Shown here: in pieces, positions 25,313 to 32,661 of the stretch
Layout of the letters: the number at the start of each line of letters is the position of its first letter
Position numbering within the stretch: position 1 is the stretch's first letter
NCBI GenBank assembly: GCA_035566895.1
Contig: DATMQA010000020.1
Location: 1 to 32,661 of the forward strand
Length of the DNA stretch: 32,661 nt
Source of the DNA: DATMQA01 sp035566895
Lineage (GTDB): Bacteria; Verrucomicrobiota; Verrucomicrobiia; Limisphaerales; UBA8199
Reading direction: 5' to 3'
The notes under the pieces: model-generated
Databases searched by the model: none
The model's input: only the letters and a program-made list of their open reading frames with translations
What the model was told of the DNA's origin: nothing
Position numbers and translations under genes: made by a program

Positions 25313-25507
25313 ATGGAAAACGGCTCGAATGTGAGAAAGATTGGACGAAAACGTCCGATTCCGGAGCAGTTTGCCGGCCTGGGCCTGATGGCGGCGGTGG
25401 TGGCCACCCCTCTTCGGGAGGAGTGCCAGACGGGTTGCCGGCGGCCCGCGCCGGGCTGGCTTACGCATCGCCGGTCAAAATTCTTCAAATGGATTAGGGA
25501 ATCGTAG
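25313..25507 (+). CDS. Small basic ORF in the leader of the kinase operon (doubtful)
   Basis: A 64-codon frame whose ATG lies about 5 nt after the predicted sigma-54 start site, so it would be nearly leaderless. The product is basic (KIGRKRPIP near the start, RRSKFFKWIRES at the end) with one mildly hydrophobic patch. No family recognised. It ends 16 bp before the sensor kinase. It could be a leader peptide or a chance frame. Confidence 0.25.
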   Translation: MENGSNVRKIGRKRPIPEQFAGLGLMAAVVATPLREECQTGCRRPAPGWLTHRRSKFFKWIRES

Positions 25508-25523
25508 CGCGCGGGCATGCACC

Positions 25524-27539
25524 ATGAGACGATTCCGAAACCTACCCATTCAGCAGAAAATGCTGGTGATGACGCTGGTGATCTGCGGAGCGGTCCTCTG
25601 CGTGGCGACCGCCGCGCTCTTCACCTTCCAAGTCCTGAACTTCCGCTTTAATTTCCAACGCGAGACCGCCACCCTGGCGGCCGTTATCGCCAACAACAGC
25701 ACGGCAGCGGTCGCCTTCAAGGACGAACAAGCCGCAACCGAGGTAGTGAGCGCTCTCCACGCGAAACCCAGCGTAGTGGCAGTCAGCCTGGTTTTGCCTG
25801 ACGGCTCTTTGTTGGCCCATTTCGGAAAGGGTGAGGCCGCCCAGGCGCGGTTGCAGTTTCCGGCTGCAGGAGAATCCCGTTTCGCCGGCGGACAACTGCT
25901 GGTCACCCAGGCGGTCAGGTTAAAACGAGAGCAGGTGGGCACACTTTACCTGCGGGCGGATTATCGGCAAACGCTTCTGGAACTGCTCAGTTTCTACGGG
26001 CAGGTGGTTCTGGGGGTCATGATTGTGTCCATCGGTCTGGCGGCGTTCCTTTCGAGCCGCCTGGGCCGCTCGATTACCAACCCAGTCCTCCAGTTGGCAC
26101 AGACCGCCCGAATTGTGGGCGAAAGAAAGGACTACTCGGTGCGCGCAGCCACAGACAGCCGGGGTGACGAACTAGGCCGGCTGGCGGAGTCTTTCAACGA
26201 GATGCTCAGCCGCATCCAGAGCCAGGATGCGGCGCTGAGCTTTTCGCAACAGAAAATGGAAGCGCTGATCCACTCGATCGATGGCATCGTGTGGGAGCGC
26301 ACACCGGACACGTTCCGGTTCACGTTTGTCAGCCGCCAGAGCGAGGACATTCTCGGCTATCCGCCGCAGGCGTGGCTGGACACGCCGCGTTTTTGGGAGG
26401 AGAAACTGCACCCGCAGGATGCCGCCAAAGCCATCCGGACGGGGCACGACATGGCAGCCCGGGGCCAGCCCTACACTTACGAGTACCGCATGATCGCCGC
26501 CGATGGCCGGACCGCGTGGTTACGGGAGAGCGGCACAGTGCTGGTGGAGAACGGCCGGCCGGTGGCGATGCGAGGCATCTTCCAGGATGTCACCCGGCAG
26601 AAACAGGACGCAGACCAACTGGACAAGCTCAACCGGCAGTTGATGGACACTTCCCGCAAGGCGGGCATGGCCGAAGTGGCCACGGGCGTGCTCCACAACG
26701 TCGGCAACGTGCTCAACAGCGTGAGCGTGGCCGCCACTGTCGTGGCCGACCGGTTGCGCCGCTCCAAGCTGACAAATTTACGCCGTGCGGCGACCGCCTT
26801 GCGCGAACAAAACGGCCACCTCGCCGAATTCCTCACGAGCGACCCGAAAGGCAAGCTCATCCCTGAATACATTGCCACCGTGGCGGACCAGTTGGCCGGC
26901 GAACAGACCAAGTTGCTCGCGAAAATCGATTCCGTCGGCGAGCACATCGAACACATCAAGGAGATTGTGGCGATGCAGCAGAGCTACGCAAAGGTCTCCG
27001 GCGTTTATGAGGGCCTGCCCGTGACGGGCCTGGTCGACGACGCGTTGCGCATGAATGCTGCGGCGTTTGATCGGCATGGCATCGAACTGGTTCGCGAGTT
27101 TGCTGAGAACCTGCCATTGGTGCGCGTGGACCGGCACAAGGTGCTGCAGATTCTCATCAACCTGCTGCGCAACGCGAAGTATGCGATGGATGCGCAGCGG
27201 GGACACGCCAAACGCCTGGTGGCCCGCATAAGCCTGGCGTCTCCCGACCGGGTAAGAATCAGCATAGTCGACAGCGGGGTGGGGATCGCTCCGGAGCACC
27301 TGACGAGGATTTTCAGCCACGGTTTCACGACCAAGAAGGACGGCCACGGTTTCGGCCTCCACAGCGGGGCCAACGCCGCCAAAGAAATGGGTGGCACGCT
27401 CACGGCTCATAGCGACGGCCCCGGCAAAGGCGCCGAGTTTACCCTGGAATTACCGACTGCATCCTCCCGGCAAGATGAACCAGGAACGGAAGAGAACACA
27501 TGCACAGCAACGCCCTTAAACCAAACCGTCGAATCCTGA
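25524..27539 (+). CDS. Membrane sensor histidine kinase with YfiN-like (CHASE8-type) periplasmic domain, HAMP and PAS
   Basis: The 671-aa product has a first membrane segment at about 13-36 and a periplasmic domain (about 40-155) with RETATLAAVIANNSTAAVAF and VVAVSLVLPDGSLLAHF, the pattern of CHASE8 domains such as that of YfiN. A second membrane segment (about 155-178), a HAMP linker with SITNPVLQLAQTAR and a PAS domain (about 245-358) follow. The kinase core has H391 in GVLHNVGNVLNS, an N-box LLRNAKYAMD and ATP-lid motifs DSGVGI and GHGFGLH. The HNVGN form of the H-box is a known variant. Its last 40 nt overlap the next kinase gene, so the two are coupled. It sits after the YfiR-like gene and behind a sigma-54 promoter. 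No clear ribosome-binding site. Confidence 0.9.
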   Translation: MRRFRNLPIQQKMLVMTLVICGAVLCVATAALFTFQVLNFRFNFQRETATLAAVIANNSTAAVAFKDEQAATEVVSALHAKPSVVAVSLVLPDGSLLAHFGKGEAAQARLQFPAAGESRFAGGQLLVTQAVRLKREQVGTLYLRADYRQTLLELLSFYGQVVLGVMIVSIGLAAFLSSRLGRSITNPVLQLAQTARIVGERKDYSVRAATDSRGDELGRLAESFNEMLSRIQSQDAALSFSQQKMEALIHSIDGIVWERTPDTFRFTFVSRQSEDILGYPPQAWLDTPRFWEEKLHPQDAAKAIRTGHDMAARGQPYTYEYRMIAADGRTAWLRESGTVLVENGRPVAMRGIFQDVTRQKQDADQLDKLNRQLMDTSRKAGMAEVATGVLHNVGNVLNSVSVAATVVADRLRRSKLTNLRRAATALREQNGHLAEFLTSDPKGKLIPEYIATVADQLAGEQTKLLAKIDSVGEHIEHIKEIVAMQQSYAKVSGVYEGLPVTGLVDDALRMNAAAFDRHGIELVREFAENLPLVRVDRHKVLQILINLLRNAKYAMDAQRGHAKRLVARISLASPDRVRISIVDSGVGIAPEHLTRIFSHGFTTKKDGHGFGLHSGANAAKEMGGTLTAHSDGPGKGAEFTLELPTASSRQDEPGTEENTCTATPLNQTVES

Positions 27540-29611
27540 TTGTTGACGACAACACGGACATCCACAATGATTTCCGGGAGATCTTGTGTCCGGACGACCC
27601 GGGCGAGGCCGCGGTGAATAAAATGGAAGCGGTGCTCTTCGCCGAAGACCAGCCGACGCCCGAGCAGTTGAGTTTTGAGCTGGACTCGGCCTACCAGGGG
27701 CGGGAGGCCTTGGAGTTGGTCGAGCAAGCGCTCGAGGACCAGCGCCCCTACGCGATGGCCTTCGTGGACGTGCGGATGCCTCCCGGTTGGGATGGGATTG
27801 AAACTATTGCGCGCATCTGGGAAGTGGACCCCGAAATCCAGATCGTGGTTTGCACCGCCTACGCCGATTATTCGTGGGAGGCGATGCGGGCGAAAGTCGG
27901 CCAACCGGATGGCCTGCTGGTCCTCAAGAAGCCTTTCGACAACATCGAAGTTCACCAACTGGCGCATGCGCTGACAAAAAAGTGGCTGCTCAACCTTCAG
28001 GCGCGTCTCCAGATGGCCGAGCTGGCGCAGGCCAACGAGTCCCTGGCGATTTCGGAGGAGCGCTTTTCGAAAGCGTTTCATGAAAGCCCGCTTCCCAGCG
28101 GCATCCAGAACTTAACCGACCAACGCTTCGTGGACGTGAATCAGCGTCTCGCCGAGGTCATCGGATACAAGCGGGAGGAAATGATTGGCCGCACCCCGGC
28201 GGATTTGTTCCTGTGGGAAAAGCCCGAACTGGTGGATCGGTGGTATGAGGGTGTATTACGCCAGGAATCTGTGCGCGATCAGGAGGCCAACATTCGCAAC
28301 CACCAGGGTTTGTTGCGCGAAATGCGAATCTCGCTCTCCCCGCTTGCGCTGAACGGGCAAACCCATGTGCTGCTGCTGGCCCAGGATGTGTCTGAACGGG
28401 CGTTGTTGGAACGCCAACTGCGTCAAGCCCAGAAGATGGAAGCCATCGGCCAGTTGGCCGCCGGCGTCGCCCATGATTTTAATAACATCCTTACCGTCAT
28501 CCAGGGGCACGCCGGCCTGATGCAGCAGATCACGTCCTCCGGGGGTCCCCAGACCAAGTCGTTGCAAGAGATCAACAATGCCGCTTCCCGCGCGGCCACG
28601 TTGATCAGGCAACTGCTCATGTTCAGCCGCAAGCAGGTGATGCAATTTCGCTACCTGGATCTCAACGAAATCCTGCGTAACGCCATCAAGATGCTCGAAC
28701 GGCTCGTGGGCGAACACGTGGAGCTTGAATTTCACCCACAGCAGGCCCTGCCCTCCATCCACGCCGACAGCAGCATGGTGGAACAAATTGTCATGAACCT
28801 CGCCGTGAACGCCCGGGATGCCATGCCCGATGGCGGGCGGGTTTTCGTCACGACCTCCGTGGAGACCATTCACCGCGCACCCACGCCGATGGACCCTGAA
28901 CGGCGCGATGGACAATTCATTTGCCTGACGTTTCGCGACAACGGCATGGGCATGGATACAAACATTCTCAGCCGCATCTTTGAGCCCTTCTTCACGACCA
29001 AGGCAGTCGGGAAAGGGACTGGCTTGGGCTTATCCACCGTTTTCGGAATTGTCCGGCAGCACCAGGGCTGGCTGGACGTGGAGAGCAAGCCCAACCAGGG
29101 CACCACTTTTCGGCTTTATTTTCCGGCGAGCCAAAAACCGGCCGAGAAAACGGAGCCGGTGGTTGACACGGCGCTGCGCAGCGGCCACGAAACCGTCCTG
29201 GTGGCTGAAGATGAAGACGCCTTGCGCCAAATGGTGGTTCAAGTCCTCAGGCTGCAGGGTTATACGGTACTGGAGGCGGAATCCGGCGTCCAGGCGATCG
29301 AGGTGTGGGAACAAGCAAACCGCCCGGTTGACTTGCTGGTGACCGACATGGTCATGCCGGGAGGCATCATGGGCAGCGAGCTGGCCGAACGTCTCTCGAG
29401 TCAGGACCCTCGCCTGAAGGTGATTTACACCAGCGGTTACAGCCCCGGCATGGCCGGCAAGGACGCTTCGCTGTTGGAACGACGAAACTTCCTGCCCAAG
29501 CCCTACTCGATCAGCAAACTGGCAGACTTCGTTCGCCAATGTCTCGACACCCCGGGAAAGCAAAATGGAACTCTGCCGCCAGCCGCGTTTGCGGTCGGTG
29601 CCGGTGGCTAG
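27500..29611 (+). CDS. Hybrid kinase: receiver - PAS - histidine kinase - receiver
   Basis: The 703-aa soluble product starts at ATG 27500 after GGAAGAG. The N-terminal receiver (about 10-155) has VDDN at 15-18, phospho-acceptor D90 in FVDVRMP and K143/K144 before PF; it carries an extra segment of about 30 residues before the second strand. PAS (about 185-300), HisKA with H325 in GVAHDFNN, HATPase with NLAVNARDAM near 433-442 and GTGLGLST, and a C-terminal receiver (about 563-680) with D616 in LLVTDMVMP and K667 follow. It has no DNA-binding output. The layout fits a phosphorelay in which the upstream membrane kinase phosphorylates the first receiver; the final acceptor may be elsewhere. Confidence 0.92.
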   Translation: MHSNALKPNRRILIVDDNTDIHNDFREILCPDDPGEAAVNKMEAVLFAEDQPTPEQLSFELDSAYQGREALELVEQALEDQRPYAMAFVDVRMPPGWDGIETIARIWEVDPEIQIVVCTAYADYSWEAMRAKVGQPDGLLVLKKPFDNIEVHQLAHALTKKWLLNLQARLQMAELAQANESLAISEERFSKAFHESPLPSGIQNLTDQRFVDVNQRLAEVIGYKREEMIGRTPADLFLWEKPELVDRWYEGVLRQESVRDQEANIRNHQGLLREMRISLSPLALNGQTHVLLLAQDVSERALLERQLRQAQKMEAIGQLAAGVAHDFNNILTVIQGHAGLMQQITSSGGPQTKSLQEINNAASRAATLIRQLLMFSRKQVMQFRYLDLNEILRNAIKMLERLVGEHVELEFHPQQALPSIHADSSMVEQIVMNLAVNARDAMPDGGRVFVTTSVETIHRAPTPMDPERRDGQFICLTFRDNGMGMDTNILSRIFEPFFTTKAVGKGTGLGLSTVFGIVRQHQGWLDVESKPNQGTTFRLYFPASQKPAEKTEPVVDTALRSGHETVLVAEDEDALRQMVVQVLRLQGYTVLEAESGVQAIEVWEQANRPVDLLVTDMVMPGGIMGSELAERLSSQDPRLKVIYTSGYSPGMAGKDASLLERRNFLPKPYSISKLADFVRQCLDTPGKQNGTLPPAAFAVGAGG

Positions 29612-29717
29612 GCGTTAGGAGTTAGGTGTCGCAGCGGACCGGGGAGAGGCGCCGGAGGTGTTCCGGCAACTGCGCGAATCAAACGCGGTTTTTGATACCT
29701 TCCGGGAGCTGGTGGTC

Positions 29718-31115
29718 TCAAGGGGGAGTTTGCACGCGGTAGAATCGCTGCGGGAGGCTGGCCGCGCCCGGATCGGTGAGCTGCAGTGCGGAGCCGCTGC
29801 CGGGAACGCCACTGGTGAGGGTATTCCAAACGTGGGCGCCTAAATTGGTCGTGGATAGGACCCGATAAGAGGCGAGCGGCAGGGTGGTGAAGCTAAGCAG
29901 GATGTCCTGGCTGCTGCGCTGAATGGCGGTGAGGCGCGGGGTGGCGAGGGCTTGTTTGATGGCCTGGAGGAGGGGGTCGCGCTGGCCAGCGGGCTGGCTG
30001 GGGAAATAAGCCTCGCCCAGCTCCCAAATCATGACGCCGCCAAGAAAGTGATTGCGAGCATAGCTGACCTTGGCCTGGCACGTGTGGGAATCGTCGTAGG
30101 AGATAAATTGGTCGTTGGCCGAACCCGGGTTGTCGATACTCAGGTACGCGGCCTGAGCGTTGGTGTCCCAATGATAAAGGTTCGACTGGTAGTGGCTGCC
30201 GATGATGTCGAAGTAAGCAACCTGGGTCATAGTGGGCGCGTTGGTCCAGGACTGGCGGGGCAGGGCGGCGCCTCCGGTCGAGGTGCCGCCGCCGCCGGAC
30301 CAAAGGTCTCCATAAAAGGCGATGCCGATGGCGAGTTTGGCGGCAGCGACGCCATTGGCGAGGAAGTGATTGACGGCGCCATCGACGGAGGGGACCAGGT
30401 TGCCGGTACTGGGGATGCGGTAGCCGCCATCGTAGAGCGGTGAATTGAACCAGGTGACCCAACCGGGGTAAGGGCCGGACAGATCGTAGGTCATGACACT
30501 GATTTGGTCGAACTGGGTTTGGAGCGTGGCGAACATAGCGTACTCGGAGGCAGGTGGGTCTCCATAGGAAGGATAGGCGCCGGCGGCGACGGTCAGTAGT
30601 TTGGGTGTGGCGAAGCCATTGAGCGCAGAGCGCAGGCCTTTGACGAAATTGGTGAACTGGTTGAAATCGGAGGCGGGCAGCGGTTCCCAGTCAAGGTCCA
30701 GGCCGTCGTAACCGTAAACGGCCATGAAGTTCGTGAGATTGTTGATGAACGCAGTCCGGTTCACGCTGGTCGTCGCACCCTGGAATCCGGTCCCACTACT
30801 CGCACCGCCGACGCAAATGAGAGCCTTTCTGCCGGCGGCGTGAGCAGCGGATACAAGACTTGCCGAGTAGGCTGGAGCGATGCCATTGGCGCCGGTGTTG
30901 AGCGAACCATCCGCATTCGGAATGACGGAGAAATGGATGATATGAGTCACCACGGAGAAATCGATCGCCGAGGGCGGGAGATAGCTCTGGCGATAGCCGG
31001 GGTAGTAGGCTGTGGTCCACAGGTCCGCCTGGGCCACTGTGGCCAGGCAGCAGAAGGCGCAGGCGGCCAAGGTGGCTACCGTAGCGCGAGAGAAACCATG
31101 CAGGACGGCATGCAC
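29718..31115 (-). CDS. Secreted glycoside hydrolase family 18 (chitinase-like) with C-terminal FYR module
   Basis: GTG 31115 starts a 465-aa product with a signal peptide (hydrophobic AACAFCCLATVAQA, cut after residue 30). The GH18 TIM barrel covers about 31-390, with the catalytic motif YDGLDLDWEP: D140, D142 and acid/base E144. Other family signs are ALICVGGASSG, ISVMTYDLSG and GGVMIWELGEA near the end of the barrel. It hydrolyses beta-1,4-GlcNAc polymers (chitin, or peptidoglycan-type or N-glycan substrates). The last 65 residues form a module with ASYRVLSTTNLGAHVWNTL and PQRFYRVQ, also present in two other secreted proteins here. No ribosome-binding site is visible. It is convergent with the hybrid kinase and next to repeat island 2. 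Confidence 0.9.
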   Translation of the reverse strand: MHAVLHGFSRATVATLAACAFCCLATVAQADLWTTAYYPGYRQSYLPPSAIDFSVVTHIIHFSVIPNADGSLNTGANGIAPAYSASLVSAAHAAGRKALICVGGASSGTGFQGATTSVNRTAFINNLTNFMAVYGYDGLDLDWEPLPASDFNQFTNFVKGLRSALNGFATPKLLTVAAGAYPSYGDPPASEYAMFATLQTQFDQISVMTYDLSGPYPGWVTWFNSPLYDGGYRIPSTGNLVPSVDGAVNHFLANGVAAAKLAIGIAFYGDLWSGGGGTSTGGAALPRQSWTNAPTMTQVAYFDIIGSHYQSNLYHWDTNAQAAYLSIDNPGSANDQFISYDDSHTCQAKVSYARNHFLGGVMIWELGEAYFPSQPAGQRDPLLQAIKQALATPRLTAIQRSSQDILLSFTTLPLASYRVLSTTNLGAHVWNTLTSGVPGSGSALQLTDPGAASLPQRFYRVQTPP

Positions 31116-31390
31116 AAGTAATTATGGGGATAAAGTAGTCTCCCGCACGAGGAAAAGCGACTGCAGACAGAGAGGTCGAGTGTTCAGCGGTTGAGTGAGC
31201 AAGATCGGCGGGCGCGGCAGAGGCTGCGCCGCTTTTTGCTCCGGCGATGTTTGTGGGCATTGAATTTTTGATTTTTGATTTTTGATTTCAGTTGGGAGAA
31301 GTCCGGGGTAAAAAGTTTACCATTTCTTTACCGATTTGAGCGGTGATTGGAATTTGGAAAAGCGTCTTGACCTTTAGTTACTGCGGTTAG

Positions 31391-31420
31391 GTCCGGATTG
31401 GTCCGGATTGGTCCGGATTG
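31391..31420 (-). repeat. 10-bp tandem repeat, three units
   Basis: GTCCGGATTG three times. The reverse complement CAATCCGGAC belongs to the same family as the CCGGACCYAT array at 6601-6642. Confidence 0.85.
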
Positions 31421-31425
31421 GGCAT

Positions 31426-31552
31426 GAGCAAATAAGGGTTTGGCGCCAGTAAATAAAGGTCGGGGAGGAGTAAGTAAAGGTCAGGGCGTGGGCTACTAAA
31501 GGTTGGGCCGGGACCAACTAAAGGTCGGGCGCGAGTAATTAAAGGTTTGGCG
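31426..31552 (-). repeat. Degenerate tandem repeat of about 21-22 bp, six units
   Basis: Consensus roughly GTAANTAAAGGTCGGGNGNGA. Units are visible as AAATAAGGGTTTGG, AAATAAAGGTCGGG, AAGTAAAGGTCAGG, TACTAAAGGTTGGG, AACTAAAGGTCGGG and AATTAAAGGTTTGG. Read in one minus-strand frame it gives a heptapeptide series such as LYLLLPD, LYLLAPN, PYLLMPN. Confidence 0.8.
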
Positions 31553-31797
31553 GATGGCATTTTTGATTTTTGATTTTCGATTTTCGATTGAACGGCGCGA
31601 GTTCGGCGAGTTCCGGTTGAGAGATGCCAGGCAGGTGTCGCTGGAACGGTGAAACGCTTGGAAATGTTTTTCTCGGGGAGAGGTAAAAGAGGCGTACCAG
31701 TCGTGCCAAGCCCACGTTTACCGATATTTTTTGAGTTTTTAGCCGTACCACAGGCGTACCGCAGCCGTGCCAAGCTCGTATTTACCGAGGTTTTAGG

Positions 31798-31883
31798 CGT
31801 CCCAATGGGCAAGTGACGGGTGACAAGGGGAGGTGACGGGTGAAAGAATTTCTTTCGAACTTATCCGCGAATACCCGCTGTTA
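31798..31883 (+). repeat. Direct repeat, copy 1 (86 bp)
   Basis: Starts CGTCCCAATGGGCAAGTGAC and runs to the TTA after ACCCGCTG. The copy at 32539-32624 differs only around GTGAAAGAAT versus GTGACGGAAT. Confidence 0.9.
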
Positions 31884-32460
31884 GCCGTCGTTAGCCGCAG
31901 GACGCTGCTGCTGGTCCTCTCTGCCGCCGGAGGGAGGTCCTGCCGGAATCGGCGGGAAAGGGGAATAAGGCGGTTTTTTCAGAACCTCTTTTTGGCCCGA
32001 CCCCGGCCATCTCCCGCGGGGAGAGGGAGAATCGCTCTCGGTCATGCTGCCAGGCTGGGATTCAAAAAAGCCCGGTTTCTGGAAATGTTAATAAAGAATC
32101 TTCTTTACGGATAAAAATTGTGGTTTGGGCGAGGAGCGACCACAAGGCGTAGTGGTTTTGGCGATGCCATGAATCCGGCCCAGTAAGAGAGAGGAAATCG
32201 TCGGCAGTTCTGGCGCCGTGGGGTTGAAAAAGCAGGCCGACCGTTGCATCTCGGGATTGGGACGGGTTGAACAGAAGGTAGCGGAGGGGGGTGCCAGAGC
32301 CGTGCCGGCCGTGGCGGGATGATGGATGGTGGGTTGATGGATGATGGGGAGGAGGAAGAAACGCCACAGACCACAGGACCACCGCGGGGGACAAGCTGGA
32401 AATCTGAAAACGTGAAACGCGGCCAAGGTCCAAGGTCGAAGTTCGAGTGTCCGACCAACT

Positions 32461-32506
32461 GCAGAATACAATTCTGCGATACAGCAGATTAAAAATCTGC
32501 GCTACG
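32461..32506 (-). repeat. REP-like dispersed repeat with two small palindromes
   Basis: Two 7-bp inverted repeats in series: GCAGAAT/ATTCTGC (32461-32467, 32471-32477) and GCAGATT/AATCTGC (32484-32490, 32494-32500), joined by GATACA and followed by GCTACGG. Read on the minus strand in one frame it gives AQIFNLLYRR, a peptide I recall as a recurrent spurious translation in verrucomicrobial and planctomycete annotations. Confidence 0.65.
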
Positions 32507-32538
32507 GGGGAGCGCGCGCACACATCGTGCAAAAATGT

Positions 32539-32624
32539 CGTCCCAATGGGCAAGTGACGGGTGACAAGGGGAGGTGACGGGTGACGGAATTTCTTTCGAA
32601 CTTATCCGCGAATACCCGCTGTTA
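32539..32624 (+). repeat. Direct repeat, copy 2 (86 bp)
   Basis: Copy of 31798-31883 at a distance of 741 bp in the same orientation; similarity fades after ACCCGCTGTTA. Confidence 0.9.
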
Positions 32625-32661
32625 CCCGCCGTTACGCAAGGGGAGGATAAAACGAGGTGGG

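Larger units (their letters stand above)
31116..32661. repeat. Repeat island 2, non-coding, dispersed and tandem repeats
   Basis: About 1.5 kb with no believable gene. Runs of ATTTTTGATTTTT lie at 31264-31288 and 31558-31585. GTATTTACCGAGGTTTTAGG near 31778-31797 is the reverse complement of the AACCTCGGTAAA word of island 1. A segment 31993-32030 (CCATCTCCCGCGGGGAGAGG) resembles a spacer repeat seen in many bacterial genomes. Long frames on either strand are low in complexity. Distinct arrays are listed separately. Confidence 0.8.

Noticed and set aside
31387..31812. 141-codon minus-strand frame in repeat island 2
   Set aside because: Made of translated tandem repeats and AAAATC runs; no start signal or domain.
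32062..32553. 163-codon minus-strand frame with AQIFNLLYRR
   Set aside because: The peptide is the translation of a dispersed palindromic repeat, so coding is unlikely.

Overview
The window looks like a chromosomal segment of a GC-rich member of the Verrucomicrobiota, probably the Pedosphaerales/Limisphaerales group. The signs are two OmpL-like beta-barrel porins, secreted Ig-fold proteins ending in an F-Y-R tail, a GxGYxYP-type protein, a GH18 enzyme, weak or missing Shine-Dalgarno sequences on many genes, and long intergenic stretches of simple and dispersed repeats. The taxonomic call is an inference from gene content, not from a marker gene.

Left accessory segment (1-6.1 kb): the 3' end of an IS21-type istB helper gene with its terminator; a one-TRD fragment of a type I restriction specificity subunit (HsdS); and, convergent to it, a two-gene operon on the minus strand. 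The operon encodes a 722-aa protein with an HExxH...E metallopeptidase signature behind three Lrp/AsnC-like ligand-binding repeats, and a 620-aa protein homologous to S-adenosylhomocysteine hydrolase with an extra Cys-rich N-terminal region. A perfect hairpin with a U-rich tail lies just before the ribosome-binding site of the first gene. This pair, beside restriction and IS debris, is the best candidate for an undescribed (possibly conflict or defence) system.

Repeat island 1 (6.1-7.3 kb) has no convincing gene. It holds a 124-bp direct duplication and several tandem arrays. After it come an overlapping pair (BNR/sialidase-like protein and a MoaD/ThiS-like protein), a small membrane protein, a tRNA-Val(GAC) and a CBM48 protein.

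Central part (11-18.4 kb): two paralogous outer-membrane porins, each with its own terminator and a -24/-12 (sigma-54) like promoter; a PilC/GspF pilus-assembly membrane protein; an NtrC-family sigma-54 activator; and a class II fructose-bisphosphate aldolase.

Right part (18.4-31.1 kb): a GxGYxYP/Ig/lectin-like secreted protein; a TonB-dependent receptor with a co-transcribed Ig-repeat protein; divergently, a YfiR-like periplasmic protein followed, behind a near-perfect sigma-54 promoter, by a sensor kinase with a YfiN-like periplasmic domain and an overlapping hybrid kinase; then a GH18 glycosidase. The receptor, YfiR, kinase and hybrid kinase look like one envelope-signalling unit. Repeat island 2 (31.2-32.66 kb) shares repeat families with island 1 in the opposite orientation and has no convincing gene.
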